From Combretum micranthum (lineage: Eukaryota > Streptophyta > Magnoliopsida > Myrtales > Combretaceae), in contig JAMXBD010002800.1 in NCBI GenBank assembly GCA_024138025.1, positions 97,931 through 161,930 on the forward strand: a DNA stretch of 64,000 nt, in the 5' to 3' direction. The translations under genes and the position numbers were made by a program. Of this stretch, positions 34,355 through 45,983 are shown piece after piece. The first letter of the stretch is position 1; every line of letters begins with the position of its first letter. The notes under the pieces are model-generated. The model saw only the letters and a program-made list of their open reading frames with translations. It had not been told where the DNA came from and ran no database searches.

Positions 34355-35199
34355 AAATAAGGATCTTTGTGCCATGGGAAAAGACTTCATAGTAAGGGTA
34401 AACAATTAAAGCGAAGATAGTTAATTAGTGAAGCAATGTTTTCTCTAGAAAATAAACCTCATGTCTACGCCGTAACCCACAAGGCCAAATTACGGCACAC
34501 ACTACCTCAAACAGCCTTATCAAAGGGTTTTTTGGGCCGACCCTTTTGGTATAATTTCTAAACGAAGCAGAGTTTTATTATTCAAGTATGGTGTCTTAAT
34601 TTGTTTACCCATGCTATAAAACCTTATCGCATGGTGCAAAAGTCTAACAAGGTTTTAGAGCATGGTTACCTTTATATCTTTTAAAAATTAAATTACCCGG
34701 ACATGGTTAAAGGAAACTTATAAAAGCTTTATTGAATATGGTCGAGGTATGTTACAAGGATATACTTACTGGACTAAAACACTCAGAAATTTTTCTCACA
34801 AAACACTCAGATACTCTTTAATATTTTTTCCTTTCTCTATTTTTCTCCATGCCAAAACTTGATTCCTGCTCGCATTTTATAAATTTTTTTTTTCAGAACT
34901 AAAACAGTAAAAAGTGCTACAGTGACCTACTGTTACAGTAAAATAGTAACCTATTGCTACAGTAAAAAAAGTGCTACAGTACCCTAAAAAAGCAGCTATA
35001 GTAACATATGTACAGTGCCGAACAATAAATCATTGATTTTTCTTTCGCCTTTTCCGTGTTTTCTTCTGCCTTGTCCGTGTCCGTTTATCTTATAGGTTTT
35101 TCTCCTTTCTATTTTCTTGTTTGCCCATGAATTTCCTTTGTTTTGATCCTTCAATTATTTTTGTTATGATCCCTCATTCTTCTTCTTTTTTGTTCAATT
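34355..35199 (-). repeat. Right terminal repeat of pararetrovirus copy A (5' end)
   Basis: Repeats 20436-21334, with a TATA box at 34875-34881 and TACTGTAGCA repeats at 34914-35020. It ends at 35199 about 25 bases beyond the purine tract, within the end of the viral 3' ORF. The flank to the right is host-like. No matching target duplication with the left flank (TG microsatellite) is seen. Confidence 0.8.
34875..34881 (-). promoter_or_regulatory. Pararetrovirus promoter TATA box, copy A right
   Basis: TATAAAA on the minus strand, about 520 bases before the PBS. This is the copy that would drive the full-length transcript. Confidence 0.6.
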
Positions 35200-35577
35200 A
35201 GCTAGAGGTATGATGAGACACATATGCTCAAGTTAGTGTGGTCATCACCTCATGATGATTTAAGAAGAAAAAGAAAACCTATCTAATAATTATGCATGCC
35301 ACCATTTCAGTTGATCATGGTCCATGTATGCAAAGTTCTGAAGAATATATATATATATATATATATTTATGTATTTGAAGAGGATGCAATTATAAATATA
35401 CTAACCATCCTTTTTCTTTTCTTTTCTTTTCTTGTTTGTATTATTTTACAACAACAGAAATAGAGGAAGCACAACCATTTATTTAAAAGAAACACCCACA
35501 TAAATATCAGCCACTCCCATAGTAGAGGTCATGGGATTTTGCAAATTATATGTAGCTAAGCACACATTCTTATATCT
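35200..35577. other. Spacer downstream of the sHSP gene
   Basis: About 380 bases with a TA microsatellite (35346-35366) and TTTTC repeats (35409-35434). It includes the 3' flank of the heat-shock gene. No other gene seen. Confidence 0.5.
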
Positions 35578-36173
35578 CTAGGTAAAAATATCCACCAATA
35601 TCATATTGCTAGGGCTTGCTAGAGCCATATATGTATGATTTATTTTATTTGTAGGATATCTAGTATAGTCCATTTTAAAATAAGGAATACGAGCAACATT
35701 AGGATGAGCAATTTCATCTCCTTGGGAACCTTGATGATAAGTAGTCCATTTTCCATGCACGCCTCAGCTTGAAGAGGTTTTGCATCTGTAGGCAACACCA
35801 GGGACCTAATAAAAGTACCACGACTACGCTCAACGTAAAACCATCCATCACTTTGATCTTCTTTCTCAATCATTTTCTCCCCAATTATTTTTAGGACTCT
35901 TCCATTCTCCACCTCCAGCTTCACCTCCTCCTTTCTCATCCCATGCATATCCACTTTGAACACGTGCATCGTTGGTGTCTCTTTCCATTCTATGGTTTCA
36001 GTCGTTGAATGAGATGTTTTCTCAGTAGAGAGAGGAACAGGAGCAGTTTGTGTGTGATGATGAGAGAGAGAGCTTGGGAAATGGTGGTTTTGGCTTTGCC
36101 ATGATGATGGGTTGTCGTTCCAGCGATCGCCACAACGGTCCTCACCACAATAGCTTCTTCGGATTATCGACAT
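35578..36173 (-). CDS. Small heat-shock protein (HSP20 / alpha-crystallin family), probably frameshifted near the end
   Basis: The ATG at 36173 opens 177 codons to 35640. After a polar, His/Ser-rich N-terminus comes an alpha-crystallin domain, about residues 60-152: WKETPTMHVFKVDMHGMRKE, VLKIIGEK, WFYVERSRGTFIRS and ACMENGLLIIKVPKE, the normal HSP20 order (ATP-independent chaperone binding unfolding proteins). After VPKE the frame runs into a hydrophobic tail (LLILMLLVFLILK). In the neighbouring frame the same DNA reads DEIAHPNVARIPYF and stays open to 35578, a soluble tail, so a one-base deletion near 35725 is likely. A true hydrophobic tail, as in RTM2-like proteins, is the alternative. No signal peptide. 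It is the only host-type gene in the window. Confidence 0.85.
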
Positions 36174-36254
36174 TTTTTCCTCAGACTGAGGTTGTTCTAA
36201 TTTCTATGATCACGAAGTTGAGAATAGCTTCAGGTTCGATTACAATAAATGGAA

Positions 36255-36315
36255 ACAAGTGATATTTAAGGAGAAAACCTATGAAGTAACACTAGAATTT
36301 GGTGGCGTTTCCTTT
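36255..36315 (-). promoter_or_regulatory. Possible sHSP promoter
   Basis: A TTAAATAT TATA-like element on the minus strand at about 36262-36270 lies some 90 bases before the ATG. Upstream are three TTC half-sites spaced unevenly (9 and 7 bases), a poor heat-shock element. Weak evidence. Confidence 0.25.
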
Positions 36316-37491
36316 AGGCAATTTAGAATAATCAAGCACCTAGAATAACTTAGTGGAGAAAAAAAAAAATTCATTCCGTCTTACATAAAACATCAAAACA
36401 ATTTTGATATATTCGGTATATAAAAAACATGAGTAGAATAACTACTAGGTGGATAAATTTTTAATTTTAATATATAAAAAAACAAGAGTTCTAGTTTCGT
36501 AGAAATTATTAATTAATTTCATATGTATAAAATTTTATAGTATTATAGACTATATATTCATACTCATAATATGTAATATTCACTTTTTTTCGCCTTCCAT
36601 AAAGTGGGGCCTGTATTTTGATGAGAATATAAGTAATTCTTATAAATGTTATTAACAAAATAGATTCCCTCGAGCACTTGTAAGTTGTATCTATCTAGTT
36701 AGCTGGTGGTGAGGTAGTGTTGAGTTTATGTCAGCAGTCTCATCAAGACATCAAAATGTGCTTTCTGTATCACATGATGTCCATGCAAATGGAGTGAGAA
36801 AAGGCTTTATGCCCAAGTTGAGAGTCTAATGGGCCTGTGTTTGGGTTGTAATCCCTCGAGTTTTATGCAAACAAAAAATTAAAAAAAAAAAAGAAAAAAA
36901 AACAATAATTACCAAATAGATGATAAGGTTATGATAAATTTTAGGAAAAATCACTCGTACTGTTTTTTTTTCCCTCGATTTCAAAATAACAATAAGTAAT
37001 CAATTCGACTGCAGTTTGATAACCAAAAGTTGTATCTAATAGAATTTTGAATTGTAAAATTTGATTATAAAATTAACGTAATACAACAAAATTATATTAA
37101 TAATGATGATGACATATGATACGTAAAATACCACTAAACAGTTGAGTCCTACAACTATGCATTAATTGGAAATGTATCTGATAAATCTCTTGAACATTAC
37201 AAATCGTCTTTGATATCAAATGTAATATGTGAATGCATAATTTAATTTACTAAACTTTATATTCTATAAACTAAAATAATACAAATATTATATAAATTTT
37301 GAAACTTTAACCATCAGACACTGGGTCCGTCTAAAACCTTAATGTGACTGGATTGCAAACAAACATGATCATACTTAAACCCATACGATTAGAAAAAGTC
37401 TTGAACTCTAAAATTCATTAGATCGAAAATTCTTTGAAATACTAAACTATTTCTTAACCTTACCCCTAATATAACCTAATTAATTAAACTA

Positions 37492-37523
<32 letters not shown>

Positions 37524-38189
37524 TGCGTAAACCTAAAGATATATTTTCTATTTTTATCCCATTTCATAATGTCGTCGAATTCAAATAGAAGAAAGGGTTA
37601 GACACTCACTTTTCCTCATGCGTTAATATAAATTTCTAAAGCCACAAGAAATAATGGCATTACATCACTATCTTATGGTATCACAAATAGACCGGCCCCT
37701 TCATAAATTACTTCGTACTTAAGGGTATGTGAGATGTTCATAGTCGATGTTTTTGATATATTCATGGTGCCTGTGAAAATAATAGCTTGTAATGGAAGCT
37801 AATATCCTGACCTTAAATTTGAAGAATCCTACAACAGTACCTAAAGTATATATAAATAAATGAATGGAGCCCTTCTGTTTATCTATCCCCATGCCATTAT
37901 GACCCTTACAAGAGAAAGGAATTGACTTGTATTTCGTAAGTTTACTTTCGTAGTCACCTCGACATTAAGTCTAGAAAATATTTAGGACCTTAGAAATAAT
38001 TCATTTGTAACCACATATGATTAAACTCTAACTAAAATTATTATATATCTGAAGATAATTGTATATTGTAAAATTTGTTAAAACCCAAAACTTAAAACCA
38101 AAAATCTCTGAGTAAAATAAAATAGAATAGGTCAATAAACTAATAACATTATATCCATGTATGAATATAATCATAATATAGCATATAAC
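36316..38189. other. AT-rich intergenic DNA
   Basis: Nearly 1.9 kb with a TA microsatellite at 37492-37517. I find no gene or RNA. Short ORFs have random composition. Confidence 0.5.
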
Positions 38190-38419
38190 GGGTCTGTTTG
38201 TTTTGGCTTTTTTCCTGCAGATACAGATATTTTTTAAACTTTTTTCTAGCAAATTATTTATCAAGAAATAGATATAGATAAAAAAAAGTTGACAGTTCTA
38301 ATCAAAAGAACAAATAAAACAAATATAGATGAAATTTAGATGCAAATCGGATATATATTACAAATATCATTTTAAAAAAGATACAGATACAGATGAAAAC
38401 AGGCAATCCAAACAGACCC
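38190..38419. mobile_element. MITE, 230 bp, TIR GGGTCTGTTTG, 3-bp TSD
   Basis: GGGTCTGTTTG at 38190-38200 and its complement CAAACAGACCC at 38409-38419, with the inverted match extending imperfectly to about 25 bases. AAC flanks both ends (38187-38189 and 38420-38422), as for a 3-bp target duplication of PIF/Harbinger-type elements. No coding capacity. Confidence 0.7.
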
Positions 38420-38589
38420 AACATCTTGTCAGAAGGATTTCCATGCCCCATCCCAATTGAATAACGAGAGAATTTATTGACTCTTCGATCCATCTTAGGT
38501 TACTTATATATAAATATCAAGAAAATGTGAAAAACAACTTTCCCATGTATGCTCTGCATGCCTGACGTGTAGAAAGAGAATGCAAGCTG

Positions 38590-39202
38590 CACATTAAAGG
38601 ATTGTTACTATCTATTTCTGGCTAAAGTTAGAGAAGAAGGCACGACAGTGGGTTTGTGAATGTGATGTTTGCCAAAGATTCAAGTTGGAAAATGTATCAA
38701 CTCTTAGTTTGGTATAACCACTAAATGTACCAAATTAGTTTTGGCAAGAAGTTAGAATGAATTTTGTAGAAGGATTACCATAATCAAATGGAAGGGATGT
38801 GGTGTTAAGAAAGTACAGGCATTTTATAGCCCTGTCCCATCCTTACACAACATCTCAGTGGCACAATGATATCTAGACTATGTCTACAAGTTACATGGGA
38901 TGCTTGAAAGAATTATTTGTGATCGTGATCCTATTCGTTTTGGCTAGAGCTTTTTCGAATACAAGATGAGGAATTTAATATGTCCATAGCTTACCATCCT
39001 CAAATAGATGGCCAAACTAAAGTGGTAAATAGATGCTTGGAAACATATCAAAGATGCATAATAGGAGATTCCCCTATGTTTAGGAATCAATACTTTATCA
39101 CTGGCAAAATGGTGGTACAACACCAATTTTCATACCAGTGCACAAATCGATCAGAATTGAGAAACAAATCAACCAGAGATACTACCAGATTTGACTACCG
39201 AG
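38590..39202 (+). pseudogene. Gypsy integrase remnant (part 1)
   Basis: Plus-strand readings include the end of the HHCC zinc region (WVCECDVCQRF) near 38650-38690, DRDPIRF near 38925, and the integrase core end AYHPQIDGQTKVVNRCLETY at 38988-39047, where the catalytic Glu of QTE is Lys. Badly frameshifted. The frame is cut by the solo LTR at 39203 and resumes at 44250. Confidence 0.78.
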
Positions 39203-42200
39203 TGTAAGCCCCGGAAATTTTCAATAAATAATTTTAAGATGAACTTCGAAAATAAACCCTAAAAATCACTCCAAATTAAAACTGAATTTCGATAGGTCCT
39301 AATTCATGAACGAATTCATAAACTTCTTAATCTTGAGAAAATGAAAATCTTTAAAACTAAAATAAGAACACAGTGGTCTTCAAATTCAAAACCACGACGT
39401 ACGAAAAATTTCCATATTTAACCCTGATTTATAAAATCGGGTAATATAAAGCTCAAAAACAAATTATTAAAAAGCAAATAACAATTGACTTTCGAAAATA
39501 TAACTCAATTCAATAATTCCGAAAATATTAAGAGATATTAAATACTTACAAAAATAAAATTTAAAAATAGATTTCTCAAATTAAATATGTTGTATAAACA
39601 TAAATATCAGTTTCCAAATTGGCAAAGGTCTAAACCGGAAAATCACCCGTAAACCCTAAGCGGAATACAATAGCTTAAGTCGGCATCTAGCGCCCCTAAC
39701 CCTAGAGGCCGAGATGTAGTTTAAATATATAGAATAGCTCATAGTAATATAAGTTTGTTTAAAAATATCAGATTGGTAAATTTTTGACCTATTTCGAACC
39801 CTTCGGATACAGACTTCGAAAAGCGTGTCCCGAGGCTCGAGATATCAAAAATATACCAATAGTACCGTTAGACTCGTAATTTCATAAGATTTCTAAATAT
39901 ATCAGTTTTATAATTTTTCGGGTTATAAAAGTTACAGTTATAACCTTTTTATCGTATTTCCATTATTACCGGTAATTGAGTCGTCTTTTGCACTATTCAT
40001 TTTTATTTCATTACAAAATTTTATTATTTTTATAAAGCCTTATATTTTTAGATAAATATTTTATATGTTATAGAAAATTTTGTTTTTCTAAAATTTAATT
40101 CGTTTCGGGTCTTTACGGGATCAGATTCTGTTTAAGATCCGATACTAAAAATAAAATAAATTAATTTAATAATTGGAAAATATTTTAAAAATATTGTTAT
40201 TCCCATAAAATATTTTTCTAGAATTTTTCGGGTTATAAAAATATTATTTATAGCCCATATTCGCGTATTTTGACCGTACCGGTAATGTATTTGTTAAAAT
40301 ACTAAAATAATTCAAATAATTATTTAATTTTTATTATGAAAATTCTGCTACAATTATTTGGAATAAATTTTCCAATTTTATTTTATTTTAATTTATTTTA
40401 TTAATAAAGTACTTTTACAACCCATACCTTCAAGTACACCTTACACATATCACTTCCTTTTCACTTCAATCTTTCTACACATAATCCCATAATTCATGGC
40501 AGATTTTTCACCCTATTTATGGCTGCCATTGTCCTTTGTTTACTCCAATTTGACTAAATTAATTAAATTCCACTCCTTCTTAAAGAAGTTACATTACACA
40601 TTAATTATATAATTCAATTTGAGTCAAATTTCAAACAACACTCTCTCTCCTCTCTCTCTAATTCACGTGACAGCTTCTCCCCCTCCCAAAATCTGCCTTG
40701 TTTTATTTTTTTCTTCATTCATTCATTTAATACACTTAATTTCTCTCTCTCCTTCATTTACTCATTCCTTCCTTTTTCATTCTTTAGTCTTTCTCTCTCA
40801 TTTTTCCTCTCTTTCTTCTTCATTTCCTCTTGTTCCTCCATGGAAAACAAGCTGCCCCCTTCTTCATTCATGGCTTCCACACTTCATTTTTAAAGATTTC
40901 TAAGCCAATCTTCTTCCTAAAGCTCCATAGGTGAGATAGGTAAAGTATAATGGAAGTTTCATGCATCAAATGACCTTCCATAAGCTTAAAAGCTTAGGAT
41001 GATGGTGCCAAAAATGAAACTCTCATTTTCTCTACTTTTATTATCTTCTATTTCAATTATTTTCTTGTTTAAAGTTGATATATTTTGTAGATCTAAATTT
41101 TTGTTGCTTTGATTTTCGTTTATGCCATAGATCTAGTTATTTGAGTTGTTATTTTTGTTATTTCTTATGATTTATACATAGATCCATCATCCACGTGTGT
41201 TCATGCATGTAAAACTAGTTTAGAAAACTAGATCTAAAGTTTTGAGTTCATAGATGCATTAAATCTTTGTTTATGTTCATGAACAACTTGCTATAGCTTG
41301 ATAATGGTAGGAAAGTTGTAGGAAACCCAAGATCTATTTTGTTTTCAACAAAAATCAATTTTGAAAATTCGGATGAAAATGGAACCCTATTTAGAAAAGT
41401 GGTTTTTCAACTTTAAAATGTATATTTTTCATTTAAAATGAAGGGCTTAGAGTATAGATACCATAAATGAAAGATTTTGATAAGTGAAGTTTAGATCCAT
41501 GATGTTTATAGCTTATTACCATGCATTTGTTTTATGTTTATGTTCATATTAAGTATAGATCTTAGTTATGAACTCAAACAAAATTGTGAAATTCGTATTT
41601 TGGCAAGACCCCCATTTAAAAACTACTTCCAAGTGTCAAAATATAAATTTTACTTAAGAAAATGAAGGCTTAATATATGGATATCATCAAGACTTCTTTT
41701 TACAATAATCAAAAGTAATTTCCAAAAGTTATTTTCAAAATAAAAATTCTATTTTCGGATTTTGGCCAAGGCCTATTTTAAAAACATGTTTTCCAACTCA
41801 AAAATGAAGTTTTTATTTAAGAAATGAAAGGCTCATAAGATATGATATATAAGGAATGGATTTTCATGAGCTTAGATAGATTTTATCAAAAGATATAACC
41901 AAAAATAAATTTTGTAAAATCGGATCCCAACTAAGACCAATTTTTAGAACCCATGCATCAACTCTAAAACTCATGCTTTATGTGAAAAATGAAGTATATA
42001 GGTAATAGATATCATTAAGCAATGATTTTTACAAGTTAAAATGAGCTTAGGCATGAGTAATGTGTAAAACAAGTAATGGAATTAAAATGGAAAAATTTGA
42101 GTTAGTGATCAAATTGTCAAATTCGTAATTTAAGATGATGCATATGTAATCACTTAGTATTTGAGCTCAAATTGCAATTTTTATGTGTTAAATGAAGTCC

Positions 42201-44249
42201 TTAGACAATAGATGTAATAAAGTCTTAAATTTTAATGCATTAAACAAGTTTTTCCCAAGTGAATCATTCAAAATGTGGATTTTCTAAAATTCGGATTTTT
42301 GAGTAAATCATATTGGAAAATATATTTGCAAAGTGTAAAATGCAAATTTTTGTGTGAGAATGAAGTCCTTAGTAGTTATGTATGATTGAGCCCTAATTTT
42401 CTAAATACCAAATGATTTTTACTCAAAGGAATCACTCAAAAGCCAATTTTTACCAAATTCGGATTTTGGAATCAACCCCACTTGAAAACATGCTTACAAA
42501 GTGTAAAATGGAAATTTTTATGTAGAAATGAAGGTCATAAGTAATATATATAATGAAGACTCAATTTTGACAAAAATAATTATATTTTCTTAAGTAACAA
42601 ATCCAAAACAAATGGAAATGAACAAAGTTAGAAAACTAGATTTTTCATAAGTAGTTATTATGGTCTTGCAAGATAAAAAGTTATAAAATTTCCTTTTAGC
42701 AAAAATCATCAAGATCATGCATACATTAAACTCATCTCATGTCATTCATGTTAGGAAATCATTCATATTCCATGTATAGCTAATCTATATAGTAGGAACA
42801 TTACAAACATTTACAAAACTATTTTCGGACTTGGAAATTGTCACTGCCCTAATCTGATCCGAACTTTTCAAAGCTTCAAAGTTTTCAAAACTTAAATATA
42901 ATATTAGTAATAGATAGATCTTTCGAAGTAGATAGAAATCGATATATAATTTGCGAGATTCCGAGTTAAAATGACCAAGTTATGGCCGTTTTAAGTTAGA
43001 ATTCCCGCGTAGGACGCGAATTACGAATTTGATAGTTCGTATAAAATCGTTTAGATTAGTTTGAGTTGAAATACTTATTAGAGTATTTCTTCCTTTTTAG
43101 GAGATCCCGAGATCGAGGATTCCCTACCACCGGATTATTATTACTAGAAGACCGGTGATCCAATGGCCGAGTGAGTTTCTCCTTATTTTGTTACCTTGTT
43201 TGTGCTTGTAGTTAGTCGCATTAGAATTATAGGAATAAGATAAAAATCGATATGAATGGGGATGGGATATATGATGAGGCTGTGATGAATGTATGCCAAA
43301 TAATACTAAAGCATATCGAAACCGCGATTTGATTGGATAACTGCGTCGTTCACATTATTTCTGTTATGTGTATGATATTGGCTGGTCATTCTAAAGAATG
43401 TATAAATATTTTGACCTAAGCAAAAAGTAAATTGATCATGCATCGCATCGGACACATTGCATTTGGTAGCGTGCTACTCCTACGCAGGTCGATCGGTATG
43501 GTCCGAGGACTCGTTTGGATAATGAGACCCGGGATCAGAGCTCATTCATAGGGAACTAAGGTGCATCGGGGATGCATTCCATGTGTGAGCCTAGCCGAGG
43601 CGAGTGCTATGAGCTGAGGGCTTGGGGACTAGCAGCGGTCGTGTAGACTTCAATACCATCCCTAACCCAAGATACGGAGGGCGTAAATCCGTTCTGTGTG
43701 TGGGTTCCGGATACCCATACATAATTGTTTGCTCATGTGTTTGCTCATGCATAGCATATGGTTGATTATAACTTGCTTGTTATGGTATGGAATTAAGGGA
43801 ATTCTCACTAAGCTAGTGTAGCTTATACCCCTATAGTTGTTTAAATGAACAGGTTATCTCAAGAATGCAAAGTGAGGACCGAATTGATTGGAGCCGGGAA
43901 TGACTCAGGGACTTTGGCAAAGGATACGAATGTTTGAAGTTATCTGCTAGTTTTATGATTTGTCTTATAATAATTTATGTAGGGAAGTCTGTGGATGAAT
44001 GTAATTGAAGTTGAATGATTTGTATTATGAAGTATAGTGGTTTGCATCGGAAGTATAGTGGATTGCATTTCCTTTACATTGTTACTCAATTGTATCAACA
44101 TAAAATGTATCATTCCGATGTGTCTCCTTTATGTGTTAGACGCCTTGTACATAGTATGGAAGCCTTCGCGTGACTGAGGTGGTCATTCTTGGGCTTTAAT
44201 ATTGTGCACGGCGGACTGCCACGTTTAGGGTACCCTTCGGGGCGTGACA
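39203..44249 (+). mobile_element. 5.0 kb solo LTR, TSD CCGAG
   Basis: It starts TGTAAGCCCCGG at 39203 and ends GGGGCGTGACA at 44249 (5047 bp). CCGAG flanks both ends (39198-39202 and 44250-44254), within a longer 27-base flank repeat. Related by termini and 3' blocks to the other LTRs but longer, and closest to the fragment at 1-1965. No internal region. The CT-rich ORF at 40619-40903 lies in its leader and is not a gene. Confidence 0.92.
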
Positions 44250-44482
44250 CCGAGATACTACCAGATTTGACTACCGAGGAGAAACCGATCAGAATTTTGG
44301 GCAAAATGGACAAAGAATTGAGAACCAAAGTGATACCGATGGTAAAAGTCCAATGGAGTAATCAATTTGAGAGAGAAGGGACTTGGGAAGTAGAAAGTGT
44401 GATGAGACGAAATACCCCGAACTCTTTGGAGACTTGAGGTAAGTTAAGTTTCGAGGACGAAACTTCTTGAAGGAGGTAATAA
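44250..44482 (+). pseudogene. Gypsy pol C-terminus (part 2) and polypurine tract
   Basis: Open plus-strand reading ILPDLTTEEKPIRIL, then MDKELRTKVIPMVKVQW, GTWEVES and a stop at 44435-44437. This is the C-terminal segment of a plant gypsy polyprotein (the chromodomain-like KVIPMVKVQW...ATWE block). It continues as 'tttcgaggacgaaacttctt' and a purine tract AAGGAGG, the standard end before a gypsy 3' LTR. Continues the integrase remnant at 38590-39202. Confidence 0.75.
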
Positions 44483-45983
44483 TGAAATAATCTAAATTAT
44501 TCAATAATTAAAATTTTATATGAATACAATATTAGTTTTGGATATTAAGTTTGAAGCAATTTTGATTTATAAATATGAATGTGTAGAAATAGGTTTGATA
44601 TATTATGTTTATTAATGTTAATTATTGATGTAAATGATTATGTATAATGAAATTAATGTTATTGTTTTATGTATATTAATCTGTGTATAGTGTAATTAAT
44701 ATTTGTGTCTTTTATGAATTAATATGTATGTGTTATATTTAAAATCATCAAAACAACTTTTGTTATGCTTAAGAATTTGTTGACAAATTTTTACGAAAGT
44801 TAAACCTATTTTTCAAGCCTAAATCAAACCCAAATGAACTTCAAATTGAGCCAAATTTAACCCTAAGTCTTATATACCTCAAAAGTCAAACTTAAGACAA
44901 TAATGAATCACAAATTTGATCAAATATTACCTCTTTTGGCAGCCCTCATTTCCTATACGAATTTCCCTCTTTTTTCTTTATCTTTCCTTCTCTTCAAACC
45001 ATAAGCCTTAAACCAAAAACCAATATCATACTTTTGGATTCAAAAATCTCTCCAAGCCAAAGCCTCTATATGTAAGTCAAAGCTAGTATAAACTTTTGTT
45101 TTACTTCTTTTCTTGTAGTATATTTGTGAAACCTATGGTAGAATGAGTTAATGTCTTTTGAATTGTATGGTTTTATGCATTGATATATAGGTTATGTTGT
45201 GTTTTATTGATATGTGAACTTTTTTACGTAATATAGAAGTAGTGAGAGGTGTTGGGAAGAAGTGAAGTTGAAGTGAAGAGTAGAAAAGGATTTGATGTGA
45301 ATGAAGTAGTTTGATGTGTTGTTTTGAAGTTCAAAGTTGCTAGGATTGGTTAATGTGGAAAAAGGATAGTGTATGAGGTTAAATATGTGTTTGAAGAAGG
45401 ATTGAATGTGTTATATATTATAATTTTCAAAGTGTAAAATAGGGGAAGTAAAAAACTTTTCGAATAGGTCTGTTTTTGAACGTACGCCAGCATCTGGTAC
45501 TTCAACACCACTGGCGTAGAGATAGTATTGAATGTGATCAGAGCCGATTTTCCTAAAGCCGCTTAAAACACCACCAGCTTTTGTAAGGAAATTGGCCAAC
45601 GTTCATTTTTCAAACCATACCCAGCCACTAGGCTTCAACGCCGTCGGCATAAAGGCGATGTTAAATGTGAATAGAATCAAAATTTTTAATGTCGGCTTAA
45701 CGTCGTCGGCTATAATTCCAACGCTACCGACGTTCAATCCAATTTGCCTATGTAGAAAGGCTCCGTATCCCCAAGTTTTTCAAATTCAATCTTCTTCAAT
45801 TTCATTCTTTACTTCATATATGATCTTCTAAATGAATTTATAAGCCAAACATGTTTTATGTGTAAATTAAATGTTAAAACTATATGTTAGGTTTTATTGA
45901 ATCTCCTTGCATAGTTAACCTAGGATTGTTATATATTATAATATTATACGTTCTATTATTTATTTACGTGATATTCTTATTTC
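44483..45983 (+). repeat. Start of gypsy 3' LTR and unassigned sequence
   Basis: Begins TGAAATAATC straight after the purine tract. No gene. Probably continues into 45984-47150 as one LTR, since that segment has LTR-like ends. It contains a GC-richer diverged direct repeat at 45480-45735. Confidence 0.5.

Larger units (their letters stand above)
20434..35199 (-). mobile_element. Endogenous pararetrovirus (Caulimoviridae), terminally redundant copy A
   Basis: A minus-strand viral copy with PBS, leader, three small ORFs, movement and coat protein regions, two Cys motifs, protease, RT, RNase H and a last ORF with a viroplasmin-like motif. About 0.85-0.9 kb is repeated at both ends (20434-21334 and 34353-35199). 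Subtracting the inserted solo LTR (28840-32084 plus 5 bp) gives a unit of about 10.67 kb. The CX2CX11CX2CX4CX2C box groups it with badnaviruses and tungroviruses, while the viroplasmin-like ORF is a trait of other genera. Many stops and frameshifts show it is a relic. Confidence 0.85.

Noticed and set aside
40619..40903. 94-codon plus-strand ORF rich in Ser/Phe/Leu
   Set aside because: Lies in the CT-rich leader of the 5 kb solo LTR. Its composition is that of the pyrimidine tract.
44189..44437. 82-codon ORF starting inside the solo LTR and running into gypsy pol
   Set aside because: A chance fusion across the LTR border. Only the part after 44250 is genuine gypsy coding sequence.
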